Shown: positions 49,179-58,708 of the stretch, in pieces | How the letters are laid out: every line of letters begins with the position of its first letter | How positions within the stretch are numbered: the stretch's first letter is position 1 | Source of the DNA: Vulcanimicrobiota bacterium | Lineage (GTDB): Bacteria > Vulcanimicrobiota > Vulcanimicrobiia > Eremiobacterales > Eremiobacteraceae | Assembly (NCBI GenBank): GCA_013290125.1 | Contig: JABCYQ010000005.1 | Location: 62,001-126,000, forward strand | Direction: 5' to 3' | Length of the DNA: 64,000 nt | Program-made: the position numbers and the translations under genes | Notes under the pieces: model-generated | Told to the model about the DNA's origin: nothing | Databases searched by the model: none | What the model saw: only the letters and a program-made list of their open reading frames with translations

Positions 49179-49572
49179 TCGGCTGACTGCAATGCGCGCA
49201 AAACAGCGCCGGTTCGGGTTGTTGGATATCAGGCGCGTGCGCACCAAGTTGTTCGATAGCGGCGGCGAGTGATTCCAACGCATCGGCTCGACAACGGAAG
49301 AACTGGCGCAGCGAGAGATGCATGCCGCCTGCTGCCGCGGTCGCCTTCTGGCCTTGAAGATCGCAGCGCACGAGGATATCGCGCATGCGCTCGCCAGCGG
49401 GGTCGCCGGCAAAGGTACGATCGACCAGCTGCTCAATCGCTTCACGGCAGGTTCCCGATTTCAGGGTTTCCCGAAGGCGCAGCGCAAGCGGGTCCCTGGC
49501 GAGCAGATGCGGCCTACGCAACTGCCGCAGCAGTTTGCGAACGGTGTTGACCGGCCGGTCTAGTTGAATCAT
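49096..49572 (-). CDS. Truncated N-terminal HTH part of a large regulator (probable relic)
   Basis: 158 codons. The first ~115 residues (LDRPVNTVRKLLRQLRRPHL ... RMRDILVRCDLQGQKATAAA ... HLSLRQFFRCRADALESL) read like the N-terminal HTH region of large TPR regulators. The remainder after ~125 loses that character and runs over the 3' end of the gene on the opposite strand. It therefore looks like a regulator cut short by deletion. It is divergent from the winged-helix/TPR regulator at 49581. Confidence 0.5.
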   Translation of the reverse strand: MIQLDRPVNTVRKLLRQLRRPHLLARDPLALRLRETLKSGTCREAIEQLVDRTFAGDPAGERMRDILVRCDLQGQKATAAAGGMHLSLRQFFRCRADALESLAAAIEQLGAHAPDIQQPEPALFCAHCSQPISSPTQAPRSASIQRENPWPHLVPIRR

Positions 49573-49580
49573 CTCGCCTA

Positions 49581-51149
49581 ATGGTTATCACATCTGCGGC
49601 GCCAGCGGCGTCAAAAGGGTGTCAGACTTGCATCAAACGGCTATCAAATATGACGACCGCACGACGAGGAGTACAGCCTGAAGGTCCGCAGGGCGGGAAC
49701 CGCTCGCGTCAAACAATATCGGACCTCCAGTATCCCGGGGTGGCAGCCTTGAGTCAGGTATACGAGTTCGGCCCGTTCCGTCTCGATTCGAGAAGCGAAT
49801 CGCTCTCGTGCGATGGTCGCGAGATCCACCTGACGGCAAAAAGTTACGCGACCCTTCTTCTCCTAGTCGAACGCGCAGGCTCGCTCGTTTCGAAGGACGA
49901 GATTCTATCGTCCGTCTGGCCAAGCGGCTTTGTGGAGCCGGCGAATCTCACGCAGACCGTCTACGTCCTGCGCAAGGCGCTCAGCGATGCGGACGGGCGA
50001 CTCATCGAGACCGTTCCCAGCCGAGGCTATCGATTCACGCCGCCCGTGCACATCGGTCACCCGTCGAACGGCGCGACGCACGCGCCAGTCATCGCGAACA
50101 ATACACGCGCGCGAATCCTTGGACTTTCCTTGCCGCTCGTCGCGGCCGCGGTACTCCTTGCCGTGTTCGGAAGCCGGCTCTTCCCGCCGTCGCATGCGAT
50201 CGCCGCACCGAATCCGCAGGCGCTGCGTGACTACATCCTCGGCCGCCACTACTGGAGCGAGCGCACGATCCCGAACATCAAACTCGGCCTGCACTATTTC
50301 CAGGAAGCGCTGGCGATCACTCCCACGTATGCGCCGGCAGAATCCGGCGTCGCGGACAGCTATTCGGCGTTGGCCTATTACGGGCCGTACGGCGCGCAAC
50401 ACTTTCAAAACTTGGAGATGTCGCGATCGGCGGCACTGCGCGCGATAAGATTTGATCCTAACTCGGCTGAGGCGCATGCGTCGCTCGCGTTTGCCGACGA
50501 ATTCCTCGGCAAGACGTACCGCGCAGAAGTCGCGGCGGAATTCCAGCGATCGATCGACTTGGACGGCAGGTACGCGACGGCTCGCGAGTGGTATTCGTGG
50601 TACCTTTTCAACCACGGCAAGATGCAAGACGCGATCGCGCAGATGGTGGAGGCTCGGAACCTCGATCCGCTCTCGCCCGTGATCAACGAAGCGCTGGGCA
50701 GCCAGCTCTATTATAGCCGCCGCTATGCCGAAGCAGCCGACCAGTGGCACCTCTCGATCACCATAGATCCGAACTCCGAGAACGTCTACTACGGCGCGGG
50801 GCTGGCCGATGAACAGCTGGGTCAGAACCAACGCGCCGAACGCGAAATTGAGCACGCTCTCACCATCACGCCGGGAGACCCCGACGCTATGAGCGCGCTC
50901 GCGCACGTCTACGCAAACGCGCGCGACACCGGATCAGCGCTTCGCTGGCTCGCGCGCTTCGCGAACATGAAGCCGGCGCCGGCATACGATATCGCCGTCG
51001 TAAAGGAAGGGCTCGGCCAGCAAGAGCAGGCGCTGAAGTGGCTGACTGTCGCGACGTCACAGCACGACGCGAATCTCTCGGAGCTCGATGTCGATCCGCG
51101 GATGGAAAATGTGCGGATCTGGATCAGGCAGCACGGCGGAAACGCTTAG
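49581..51149 (+). CDS. CadC-like winged-helix regulator with membrane segment and TPR
   Basis: Up to 522 aa; the domain proper begins at [16 protein letters not shown], so the true start may be TTG 49749 or ATG 49650. The OmpR/PhoB winged helix covers ~60-150 ([46 protein letters not shown]). One membrane helix follows (~180-205, [20 protein letters not shown]), then TPR repeats in the outer part (~225-520). This is the CadC/ToxR plan: a one-component sensor binding DNA on the inside. The signal is unknown. Confidence 0.85.
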   Translation: MVITSAAPAASKGCQTCIKRLSNMTTARRGVQPEGPQGGNRSRQTISDLQYPGVAALSQVYEFGPFRLDSRSESLSCDGREIHLTAKSYATLLLLVERAGSLVSKDEILSSVWPSGFVEPANLTQTVYVLRKALSDADGRLIETVPSRGYRFTPPVHIGHPSNGATHAPVIANNTRARILGLSLPLVAAAVLLAVFGSRLFPPSHAIAAPNPQALRDYILGRHYWSERTIPNIKLGLHYFQEALAITPTYAPAESGVADSYSALAYYGPYGAQHFQNLEMSRSAALRAIRFDPNSAEAHASLAFADEFLGKTYRAEVAAEFQRSIDLDGRYATAREWYSWYLFNHGKMQDAIAQMVEARNLDPLSPVINEALGSQLYYSRRYAEAADQWHLSITIDPNSENVYYGAGLADEQLGQNQRAEREIEHALTITPGDPDAMSALAHVYANARDTGSALRWLARFANMKPAPAYDIAVVKEGLGQQEQALKWLTVATSQHDANLSELDVDPRMENVRIWIRQHGGNA

Positions 51150-51442
51150 CCGCCGGCCATCGCCCCCACGACGAGAAACGGTTCTTTGCCCTTCACGACG
51201 TCATCGGGAAGCGGCGTATCAGGCGGTTCGTGCGACAGGTCTTGTTCGCAGGCATAGAATCTGACGAACGCGCGACGCTTTAACGTGACGTGATCGCGGA
51301 TCGTGCCCTGCAGCATCGGGTACGCTGCTTCGAGCGCGTCGAGCACCGCCGCTTGAGTGACTGTCCCCGAAACGTCCAACCTCACTTCGCCGGATACGTT
51401 TGCGAGCGTCTTCAGATGGGTTGGAAGCACGAGCCGGATCAT
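51146..51442 (-). CDS. MoaD/ThiS-like ubiquitin-fold protein
   Basis: 98 aa from ATG 51442. Beta-grasp pattern ([20 protein letters not shown] ... [18 protein letters not shown]) and a C-terminus ending AMAGG. The terminal Gly-Gly is the hallmark of MoaD/ThiS sulfur carriers, activated by adenylation and thiocarboxylation. Translationally coupled (ATGA) to the BNR gene upstream, a pairing I recall from actinobacteria and related phyla. No ThiF/MoeB activator is present in the window. Confidence 0.85.
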   Translation of the reverse strand: MIRLVLPTHLKTLANVSGEVRLDVSGTVTQAAVLDALEAAYPMLQGTIRDHVTLKRRAFVRFYACEQDLSHEPPDTPLPDDVVKGKEPFLVVGAMAGG

Positions 51443-52554
51443 GACAATGTCTGGACTTCCACCGACAGCACCGCGGGGAGATCGCGGACGATCGGCTCCC
51501 AGGTGTCGCCGGCGTCGGGGGACGCATACACCTGCCCGCCTGTCGTGCCGAAATATACGCCGCACGAATCGAGCGAGTCCACCGACATGGCGTCGCGCAA
51601 GACGTTGACGTAGCAGTTCTCCTGCGGCAAACCATTCGTGAGCGCTTCCCACTCGTTTCCGCCGGTGCGGCTGCGATAGACGCGCAGCTTGCCTTCGAGC
51701 GGGTAGTGCTCTGAGTCGCTCTTGATCGGTACGACGAAGATCGTGTTCGGCTCGTGCGCGTGCACGTCGATCGGGAATCCGAAGTCGGTCGGCAAGTTGC
51801 CGCTGACCTCTTGCCACGAGTCGCCACCGTTGTCGCTGCGCATGACATCCCAATGCTTCTGCATGAACAGCACGTCGGGGTTCGAGCGGTGCATCGCGAT
51901 GCGGTGGACGCAGTGTCCGACTTCGGCGTCCTGATCCGGGATCTGTGCGGATCGCAGGCCACGGTTCACCGGCAGCCATGTCGCGCCGGCGTCTTCGGTT
52001 CGAAACGCGCCCGCCGCGGAGATCGCGACGAACATGCGCTTTGGATTTCGCGGGTCGATGATGATCGTGTGCAAGCACATGCCGCCTGCGCCGGGTTGCC
52101 AATGTTTACCGGTGTCGTGTTCGCGCAATCCGGCGAGCTCTTTCCACGTCTGACCGGCGTCCGTCGATTTGAACAGCGCGGCGTCTTCAACGCCGGCATA
52201 GACGGTGTCGGGGTCGTCAAGAGAGGGTTCGAGGTGCCAGACGCGTTTGAATTCCCACGGATGCGGTGTGCCGTCGTACCATTGGTGCGTTCCCGGCACG
52301 CCCTCGTATTCGAATTTGCTGCCGACTTGCTCCCAGGTCTTGCCGCCGTCATTCGAACGCTGAATCACTTGTCCGAACCAGCCGCTCGTCTGCGACGCAT
52401 ACAAGCGATTCGGGTCGGCCGGTGATCCTTTGACATGGTAGATCTCCCACCCGGCGAAGTGCGGGCCTGCTATATCCCAGCGCTTGCGCTTGGCATCTGA
52501 CGTCATGACAAAAGCGCCCTTGCGCGTCCCGACCAACACCCTTACGCCGCTCAT
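51439..52554 (-). CDS. BNR/VPS10-like propeller protein paired with MoaD-like protein
   Basis: 371 aa without signal peptide, so probably cytoplasmic. Asp-box repeats [32 protein letters not shown] and SPDAGDTW make a sialidase/WD40-like propeller. It starts [20 protein letters not shown], a signature of this subfamily, and contains [20 protein letters not shown]. It overlaps the MoaD-like gene by four bases, suggesting a complex or a sulfur-transfer-related role that has not been defined. Confidence 0.88.
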   Translation of the reverse strand: MSGVRVLVGTRKGAFVMTSDAKRKRWDIAGPHFAGWEIYHVKGSPADPNRLYASQTSGWFGQVIQRSNDGGKTWEQVGSKFEYEGVPGTHQWYDGTPHPWEFKRVWHLEPSLDDPDTVYAGVEDAALFKSTDAGQTWKELAGLREHDTGKHWQPGAGGMCLHTIIIDPRNPKRMFVAISAAGAFRTEDAGATWLPVNRGLRSAQIPDQDAEVGHCVHRIAMHRSNPDVLFMQKHWDVMRSDNGGDSWQEVSGNLPTDFGFPIDVHAHEPNTIFVVPIKSDSEHYPLEGKLRVYRSRTGGNEWEALTNGLPQENCYVNVLRDAMSVDSLDSCGVYFGTTGGQVYASPDAGDTWEPIVRDLPAVLSVEVQTLS

Positions 52555-52659
52555 CGTCGTCGTTCTCCTACACGGTTATGCCAAGCGGTGTTTGCAGTCT
52601 CTTATCCGGCTCCTTCCGCATAGCGGGCTCGACCGTCGCCGTGAAGAACCCGCCGCGCG

Positions 52660-52929
52660 ATGACGAAGCTGAATGTACTCGTACATCCTGGTTCCCGCAG
52701 GCCGGGCATTTCGGTCACGGACGCGGCAACTGTGGAAGTCCGCGTTTCGGCTCCCGCGCAGGGTGGTCGAGCGAACGAGGCCGTTCGCAAGGCGCTTGCG
52801 GCCGCGCTCGCGCGGCCGCCGTCGTCGGTCACGCTCGTGCGCGGGCAGACCGCGCGCCGCAAGACGTTCGCGATCGTCGGACTCAGTCGCGAAGATGTGC
52901 TCGCGCGCCTCGCGACTCAAGCGAAATAA
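52660..52929 (+). CDS. DUF167/YggU family protein
   Basis: 89 aa. The conserved VHPGSRRPGISVTD, APAQGGRANEAVRKALA and VRGQTARRKTFAIVG blocks match the DUF167 family (E. coli YggU), a small alpha/beta protein of unknown function. The length is typical. It lies between the BNR gene (divergent) and the OPT transporter (convergent). Confidence 0.92.
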   Translation: MTKLNVLVHPGSRRPGISVTDAATVEVRVSAPAQGGRANEAVRKALAAALARPPSSVTLVRGQTARRKTFAIVGLSREDVLARLATQAK

Positions 52930-52950
52930 TCTCTGCGGCCGGAATATTTT

Positions 52951-54939
52951 CTACGGCGACGACGGCATCCGGCGCGCCATACCGGCACTCCAGCGGTAAA
53001 GCACTACGACTGCGGCGGCGAACGCGATCGCGCCGATGATCGTGGCGACGTTTTGGAATGAATCGCCGAAGATCGCGAACGGCGTGGCGTTGCCAGTCGC
53101 GACGATGATGCCGGCGAGAAGCACGCCGAACAGACTTTCGCCGACGATGAGTCCTGATGCGATCAGCACGCCCATGCGCCGGGCGATATCCGCGTTCGGG
53201 CCCTTTGCGACCCAGCGATTGTAGGCCCAACCCACGACCGCGCCGAGAACGGCGGCCGAGGTCGTCGTGGCGGGCAGGTATATCCCAAGCCCGACGGCGA
53301 GCGGCGGGAGTTGGCGCCCCTTCGTCCGTTTCAGCAAGAGGTCGGCGATGATCACCGCGATGCCGATCAGCACGCCGATGCCTATCAGATCCCAGCGGAT
53401 CTGCCCCTCGATCACGCCCTTTGCCAAGGTCGAGATGAGCGTCGCTTGCGGAGCCGGCAACGCGTGCGGTCCGGTGCCGAAGCCGTATGCTTTGCCGAGA
53501 AGGTGAAGGATCGGCGGGATGACGCTTGCGCCGAAGAACACGCCCGCGATGAGCGAGACCTGTTGGCGCCACGGCGTCGCATCCACCAACTGTCCGGTCT
53601 TGAGATCCTGCAGATTGTCGTTTGAGATCGTCGCGACGTTGAGCAGCACCGCGGTGACGAAGAGCGCGAACGCGACAAGTGCCGGCGCGCCTGCGGGGCC
53701 GGCGCTCTTGGCGACGACAAGCAACAGCAATGCGGCGCCGATGATGCTCAATATCCCCAGACCCGAAACAGGACTGTTCGACGAGCCGATGAGGCCCGCC
53801 ATGTAACCGCATGCCGCCGCCACGAAGAATCCGGCGACGATCACGTAGAGCATCCCGGCGATGACGAGCGGCACGGTCAACGAAGCGACAGCGCTCCCTT
53901 GCAGGAAGATCACGAGCAAGATCGCGAGCGGAATGAAGCACGCGACGCTGATCAGCGTGACGGTTCCGATCGGCAAGTCGCGCTCCGTTCGCGGCAGCGC
54001 ATCGGCTTCGGTGCCGCCGGCGGCCCGTTTCCGCGACGAGACGATCGACGACACGATGCCCGTGTAGACCGGTTTGGCGAGTTGGATGATCGCCCAGATC
54101 GCTGAAATTCCTATCGTGCCCACGCCGATGAAACGGACTTGATGCCGCCAGACGTCGAGCGCGACGTCCGCGGCCGCGCCTGCAACCGGATGGAGCGCCG
54201 TAAGAACCGGAGTGAGCACGCCCCACGCGAGCACGAGGCCGGTGAGAATCGCAAGGCCGACCGACAAGCCGATGAGATGGCCGGCGCCTAAGAGCGCGAG
54301 GGACATCGACATGCCGAATCCGGTCGCGCCGCCGCCAATGCGGAAATAGCCGGCGATCGTGTCTGCGAATGCGCGCATCGCGACGACTGCCGCGTACGCA
54401 GCCGACACGACGGAGCTCATCGCGAGCGCCACGAGGCCCTTCTTATTCTCATCCGTGGCTTCGGCCGTGGCACCGCGCGATCCGACGCCGACCTTCAATA
54501 CCTCGGCGGCGGCGACGCCTTCCGGATACGGCAGATCCGAATTTGTGACGAGTGCGCGGCGCAGCGGCACGCTATACATCACGCCGAGAACGCCGCCGAT
54601 CGCGCACACGGCAAACGATTCCCAGTATGGGAAGTCGGTCCACCAACCCACCATGACAAGGCCTGGCAGCACGAAGATGATTGAGGAAAGCGTGCCTGCC
54701 GCCGAGGCGACTGTCTGTACGATGTTGTTCTCGAAGATCGTCGCGTTCTTGAACGCGCGAAGCACGGCCATCGAGATGACGGCCGCGGGTATCGACGATG
54801 CGAACGTCAGTCCGACTTTTAGTCCAAGATAGACGTTCGCCGCCGTGAACACAAGCGTGATCGCGGCGCCGAGGATGATGCCCCGCCACGTGAGTTCGAG
54901 GCGAAAGTCCGAGAGGCCGGCCGTGCGCGATGAAGCCAA
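52951..54939 (-). CDS. OPT family oligopeptide transporter
   Basis: 662 aa with about 16 hydrophobic segments. The N-terminal ELTWRGIILGAAITLVFTAA, NVYLGLKVGLTFASSIPAAV and the NNIVQTVASAAGTLSS block are diagnostic of prokaryotic OPT transporters, which import peptides or metal chelates with protons. PYPEGVAAAEVLKVG is also conserved in the family. Monocistronic. Confidence 0.95.
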   Translation of the reverse strand: MASSRTAGLSDFRLELTWRGIILGAAITLVFTAANVYLGLKVGLTFASSIPAAVISMAVLRAFKNATIFENNIVQTVASAAGTLSSIIFVLPGLVMVGWWTDFPYWESFAVCAIGGVLGVMYSVPLRRALVTNSDLPYPEGVAAAEVLKVGVGSRGATAEATDENKKGLVALAMSSVVSAAYAAVVAMRAFADTIAGYFRIGGGATGFGMSMSLALLGAGHLIGLSVGLAILTGLVLAWGVLTPVLTALHPVAGAAADVALDVWRHQVRFIGVGTIGISAIWAIIQLAKPVYTGIVSSIVSSRKRAAGGTEADALPRTERDLPIGTVTLISVACFIPLAILLVIFLQGSAVASLTVPLVIAGMLYVIVAGFFVAAACGYMAGLIGSSNSPVSGLGILSIIGAALLLLVVAKSAGPAGAPALVAFALFVTAVLLNVATISNDNLQDLKTGQLVDATPWRQQVSLIAGVFFGASVIPPILHLLGKAYGFGTGPHALPAPQATLISTLAKGVIEGQIRWDLIGIGVLIGIAVIIADLLLKRTKGRQLPPLAVGLGIYLPATTTSAAVLGAVVGWAYNRWVAKGPNADIARRMGVLIASGLIVGESLFGVLLAGIIVATGNATPFAIFGDSFQNVATIIGAIAFAAAVVVLYRWSAGMARRMPSSP

Positions 54940-55143
54940 ATGCGAATTCCTCCGGCTGTCAACGCAAAGCCGATTCGGCTGCGCCGCGGATTCGCCTTTG
55001 CTGTGCGGCTAGGGCACGGCTCGCGCCAAGCGGGCGGAATGAGGCGACTACTTGAAGAAGCGGCGGTCATCGGCGTTTGAAATGGCGCGCTATGTGCACG
55101 CCCTTCGCGCGTTTGAATTTGCGTTCCAAGAGGAGCTTATGCT

Positions 55144-55614
55144 ATGCGATCTCTCCAACTTTCAGGCCTCGCGGTCGCGTGCGCGCTGATCGCTGCCGCT
55201 GCGACCGCGTATGCCGCGACGACAATGGCCCCGATGCCGCAACCTCCGCGGCCGGCCTTCATCCCCGCCGGCAACATCCAGATGTCGCCGTGCATCCCCA
55301 CGATGGGCTCGCATTGGGCGAACCCCGCGACGATCGGAAACGGTGGGCCGATATACGGTATTTTCGACGGCAAGCCGGTGTTCACCGAGATCATGCTGAC
55401 CCCGAAGGATTTCGCGGCGGGCAAGAGCTGGGATGAAGTGTTAAAGCCGTTGCCTGGATATGCGATCAACCATGTCGACATCGATTTCTTGCCGCACGGC
55501 CACCCTGGAATGGCTTTCCCGCACTACGACATCCACGCGTTCTACGTCTCGCATGCCACGCACATGGCGTACTGCGGCGGACTACCGGCGCTCAAGAAAA
55601 TGCTGAACATGTAA
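55144..55614 (+). CDS. DUF5602/TTHB210-like exported protein
   Basis: 156 aa. AGGAG lies 8 bp before the ATG. Signal peptide (VACALIAAAATAYA), then a His-rich domain (HVDIDFLPHGHPGMAFPHYD, IHAFYVSHATHMAYC) and CIPTMGSHW. These features match the TTHB210-like (DUF5602) family, where His and Cys residues may bind metal. A similar HPxxx..HYDxHF pattern is partly shared with the DUF1264-type protein at 24729, although the two are otherwise different. Confidence 0.82.
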   Translation: MRSLQLSGLAVACALIAAAATAYAATTMAPMPQPPRPAFIPAGNIQMSPCIPTMGSHWANPATIGNGGPIYGIFDGKPVFTEIMLTPKDFAAGKSWDEVLKPLPGYAINHVDIDFLPHGHPGMAFPHYDIHAFYVSHATHMAYCGGLPALKKMLNM

Positions 55615-55631
55615 TGTTGGGCGGCCTGCTG

Positions 55632-55660
55632 TGTAGGGCGACCTTATGGTCCGCCCTACA
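55632..55660. repeat. Dispersed palindrome, TGTAGGGCG type
   Basis: TGTAGGGCG and CGCCCTACA flank a core ACC..GGT with a single bulged base. It lies just after the DUF5602 gene and before the converging NHL gene, a position like those of the other palindromes in the window. Confidence 0.65.
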
Positions 55661-55663
55661 TCA

Positions 55664-56620
55664 TCAACTGGCCCAGTGAAAAGCCGTCAGATAGACGTAG
55701 AGCTTCCCATCCGCGCCCGCAGTCATGCGGGCGCAACAATTTGAGAGAAAGTAGTCGACCTCCAGTGTGCCTGCCGGCTCCGCAGCGCCGGACGCCTTCG
55801 GCGCAAAGGTGTAGATGCGACCTGGACTTATCACGTACAGGAAGCCGGTGCGATCCACGCTGATCCAATCCGCGCCGTACACGCCGCGGCCAGTGATCGG
55901 CGCATGCGCCTGCGGTTTGCTTCCGTGCAGAAACGACGCGATCTCTTCCGCACCGTGAGGACCGTCCGAAGCGAAGACGTATAAAATATCGTCAGGGCCG
56001 ATCGCGATCTCACGCGCCATGAAGCCGCTTATCGAAAGTCGTCGCACCGGCGCTTGATCACCCGAGGCACCGGGCGCGAACACGAGAACGTCACGCGCGG
56101 CGGCGTCGATCACGTAGATCGCGCCGTGCGCATCGACAGAGATGCCGACGGGATCGGTCAGCGCCGTTAAGCCGCCGGCGATCGTGCGCGCAGGTGAGAC
56201 ATTGCCGCGCGCACCGGAAGCATAGATCGTGATGCTAGCGCCCGCGCCTTGGCTTCCCTCGTTTGCGACGAAGAGGTCGCCGCGCGCGTCTGTGGCGATC
56301 GCGGACGGAGACACGATAGACGTTGAAGCGCCGCTGATCGAACTCACGGGTTTCGCCGATCCGGATGCGTCCGGCGCGAACTCGAGCACGCGATCCGTGG
56401 CGGGATCGGTGACGAATATCTCGCCGCGGTCGTTCACGGCGACGTCGCGAACGGCCACGGAGAAATCCAAGCTTCGGAGTGGTGCATGCGAACCGCTCGC
56501 CCCAGCAGGGAAGATCTCGAGGTGATCCGCCGGCTGATTCGTCGCGGCACCCGCTCCGACGAGGGCGATGGCGGCGCAGAGCGCTGCGGCCGCGGAGCGA
56601 CGTCGTATGAAATGCTTCAT
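55664..56620 (-). CDS. NHL/SMP-30-like beta-propeller protein, secreted
   Basis: 318 aa. Signal peptide (SAAAALCAAIALVGAGAATN). Repeats of ~45 residues with VNDRGEIFVTDPATDRVLEF, TDARGDLFVANEGSQG, VDAHGAIYVIDAAARDVLVF and IGPDDILYVFASDG define the propeller. Divergent from pqqA, with a short intergenic region holding both promoters. Ligand unknown. Confidence 0.83.
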   Translation of the reverse strand: MKHFIRRRSAAAALCAAIALVGAGAATNQPADHLEIFPAGASGSHAPLRSLDFSVAVRDVAVNDRGEIFVTDPATDRVLEFAPDASGSAKPVSSISGASTSIVSPSAIATDARGDLFVANEGSQGAGASITIYASGARGNVSPARTIAGGLTALTDPVGISVDAHGAIYVIDAAARDVLVFAPGASGDQAPVRRLSISGFMAREIAIGPDDILYVFASDGPHGAEEIASFLHGSKPQAHAPITGRGVYGADWISVDRTGFLYVISPGRIYTFAPKASGAAEPAGTLEVDYFLSNCCARMTAGADGKLYVYLTAFHWAS

Positions 56621-56729
56621 CTACTATGGTATCGGCGAACGCGTGTTTGAATGGAGCCGGAGACGCGGGAACAAGCGGCCCTGCTATCGTAAGTGACCGT
56701 CGCACGGCTCGACAAAGGAGTGTCCCCGC

Positions 56730-56819
56730 ATGAAGCGCCCGTGGGAAAAACCCGAATTCGAATACTTGCCGCTCGGCGCGGAAGTAACGGCCTACCTCGG
56801 ATCATCCACCGCGCTCTAG
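56730..56819 (+). CDS. pqqA: PQQ precursor peptide PqqA
   Basis: 29 codons; AAAGGAG (56714-56720) lies 9 bp before the ATG. The peptide contains E18-V-T-A-Y22, the E-x3-Y pair that is cross-linked and excised to form PQQ, within LGAEVTAYLG; the N-terminal part (KRPWEKPEFEYLPL) resembles known PqqA leaders. The stop at 56817-56819 is 3 bp before pqqB. Length, motif and position immediately before pqqB make the call secure although it is below usual gene-calling size. Confidence 0.95.
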   Translation: MKRPWEKPEFEYLPLGAEVTAYLGSSTAL

Positions 56820-56822
56820 CCG

Positions 56823-57737
56823 GTGATCGTTCGCGTCCTCGGCACGGCCGCGGGCGGAGGTCTCCCGCAGTGGAATTGCCGCTGCAATAACTGCCGATCA
56901 GCGCGCGCGGGCGAGATAGCCGCGCGCATGCAAGCATCGATCGCCGTCTCTTCAGACGGCGATCGTTGGCTTTTGGTGAACGCGACAACGGACGTGCGCC
57001 GCCAGCTGGAGCTCCTACCGCAAAAACCAGTGACGCTCAATCGCGAATCGCCGGTGACCGCGGTTCTGCTCACGGACGCTAATATCGACCACGCCGGCGG
57101 TTTGCTGGAATTCCGCCAAAGCCCGGTGCTGAGGGTCTTCTCGAGTGGACCGGTGCGCGACGCGCTCGCCGGCGCAAATCCCATGTTCGCTCCGTTTGCA
57201 CGAGGCTCTCGCCAGTGGTCCGTCTTCAATGCTTCGGAAGACGACGCGCACGTGCCTGATGTCGATCCGGACTTGCGCATCACGGCAATCGATGCCCCGG
57301 GCTTGATGCCGTCATTCGCCGGCGGCGCGGAGTCGAGTGGCGCTGCAACAGCGTTCGTCATCGAAGAACCCATATCCGGAGTCCGCGTGCTGTACGCACC
57401 GGTGATCCTTCGGCTCACGGACGCGCTAGTCGCGACGGCGCAGCAGTGCGATGCGGCGTTCCTAGACGGATCGTTCTGGAGCGATGACGAGCTTCCGGCA
57501 CTTCGCCTCGGCGAGCGGACCGCTCAGGCGATGGGGCACGCGCCGATCGGTGGCGAGCACGGTTGGTTGAAAGCATTTGCGTCGGCGAACGGGGCCGCCC
57601 GCCCGCACCGTTACTGCACGCACATCAACAACTCCAACCCGGTGCTCGATCCGCGTTCGGCGGAAGCGCGCGTCTTGCGCGACGCCGGCTTTGCGCTGCC
57701 GGACGACGGCATGGAGATCACTCTTGGCGGCAGATAA
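56823..57737 (+). CDS. pqqB: PQQ biosynthesis protein PqqB
   Basis: 304 aa, GTG start. VRVLGTAAGGGLPQWNCRCN and the following Cys give the C19-x-C21-x2-C24 cluster characteristic of PqqB, which has a metallo-beta-lactamase fold but a modified metal site. TDANIDHAGGLLEFRQ and GHAPIGGEHGWL are family blocks. PqqB is thought to hydroxylate or otherwise process the Glu-Tyr intermediate. It overlaps the probable pqqC start by 14 bp. Confidence 0.95.
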   Translation: MIVRVLGTAAGGGLPQWNCRCNNCRSARAGEIAARMQASIAVSSDGDRWLLVNATTDVRRQLELLPQKPVTLNRESPVTAVLLTDANIDHAGGLLEFRQSPVLRVFSSGPVRDALAGANPMFAPFARGSRQWSVFNASEDDAHVPDVDPDLRITAIDAPGLMPSFAGGAESSGAATAFVIEEPISGVRVLYAPVILRLTDALVATAQQCDAAFLDGSFWSDDELPALRLGERTAQAMGHAPIGGEHGWLKAFASANGAARPHRYCTHINNSNPVLDPRSAEARVLRDAGFALPDDGMEITLGGR

Positions 57738-58437
57738 GGCGGCGTTCGCCGACTCCCTGCGCGCGGTCGGTGCCGAACGATATCACGATCGCCATCCGTT
57801 TCAGGTCGCCATGAACGAAGGCCGGCTGACGAAGACGCAGATCCATCATTGGATCTACAATCGCTACTATTACCAGAAGAGCATCCCCATCAAAGACGCC
57901 GCTATCCTTGCGAATCTGCCTGACCGCGACAAGCGCAGAGTGTGGGTCCGCCGCATCGTGGACCACGACGGCACTGTTGAGGAAGGCGGCGGAGGCATCG
58001 AGATGTGGCTCGCGCTCGCCCGCGCAGCCGGACTCGATGCAGCCGAGGTGCAGTCGGAACGATTCGTGAATCCCGGCGCGCGCTTTGCCGTGGATGCGTA
58101 CGTCAATTTCGCGCGCTCGAGCCCGTGGTTGCCGGGGGTGGCGTCCTCGCTGACCGAACTTTTTGCTCCGGATCTCATGGCACGGCGGATCACGGCGCTC
58201 TGCGAACGGTATCCTTGGATCGATCCCCGCGGTCTCGAGTACTTCCGCCAGCGTTTGAACATAGCCCCGCGCGACGCCGCCTACACGCTCGACTGGGTTT
58301 TGCAGGCGGCCGACACTGCGCAGTTACAAGACGCGTGCGTGGACGCGCTGCGCTTCAAGTGCGATGTCTTGTGGGCACTGCTCGATGCGACGGAGCGAGG
58401 CGCAGCGGACGCCGCCGCGTCCGTAAGCGAGGGCTGA
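57724..58437 (+). CDS. pqqC: Pyrroloquinoline-quinone synthase PqqC
   Basis: 237 aa from TTG 57724, with GGAG 7 bp upstream; the open frame extends further left only as the antisense-like shadow of pqqB, and the family begins near this point. YHDRHPFQVAMNEGRLTKTQ, WIYNRYYYQKSIPIKDAAIL and the RRIVDHDG block match PqqC, an oxidase of the heme-oxygenase fold that performs the final ring closure and eight-electron oxidation. Confidence 0.95.
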   Translation: MAADKAAFADSLRAVGAERYHDRHPFQVAMNEGRLTKTQIHHWIYNRYYYQKSIPIKDAAILANLPDRDKRRVWVRRIVDHDGTVEEGGGGIEMWLALARAAGLDAAEVQSERFVNPGARFAVDAYVNFARSSPWLPGVASSLTELFAPDLMARRITALCERYPWIDPRGLEYFRQRLNIAPRDAAYTLDWVLQAADTAQLQDACVDALRFKCDVLWALLDATERGAADAAASVSEG

Positions 58438-58438
58438 C

Positions 58439-58708
58439 GTGCAACCGGAATGCGTGCCGCGTTTGCGGCCCGGCGTCAGGTTGCGCGCCGTGGGCGCCGA
58501 CAACGTGCTCTTGGTTCCCGAAGGCGTGGTGAAGCTGTCGGCCACCGCGGTCGCGATCATTTCAGCGATCGACGGCTCGCGCAGCGTAGCAGGCATAACA
58601 GCGCTCATGGCGGATCACTTTGATACTCATGGCGCCGACACGGCCGAGGACGTCTCTGAACTTCTCGACCGTTTCTCTGACCATGGGTGGATCGTGGTCG
58701 AACAGTGA
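58439..58708 (+). CDS. pqqD: PQQ peptide chaperone PqqD
   Basis: 89 aa, GTG start 1 bp after the pqqC stop. PRLRPGVRLRAVGADNVLLV, PEGVVKLSATAVAIISAIDG and the C-terminal VSELLDRFSDHGWIVV are typical of PqqD, a RiPP recognition element that presents PqqA to PqqE. It overlaps the pqqE start. Confidence 0.93.
   Translation: MQPECVPRLRPGVRLRAVGADNVLLVPEGVVKLSATAVAIISAIDGSRSVAGITALMADHFDTHGADTAEDVSELLDRFSDHGWIVVEQ

Noticed and set aside
57577-57723. N-terminal extension of PqqC
   Set aside because: These codons are an out-of-frame reading of pqqB (Arg/Thr-rich); family similarity begins at about 57730.
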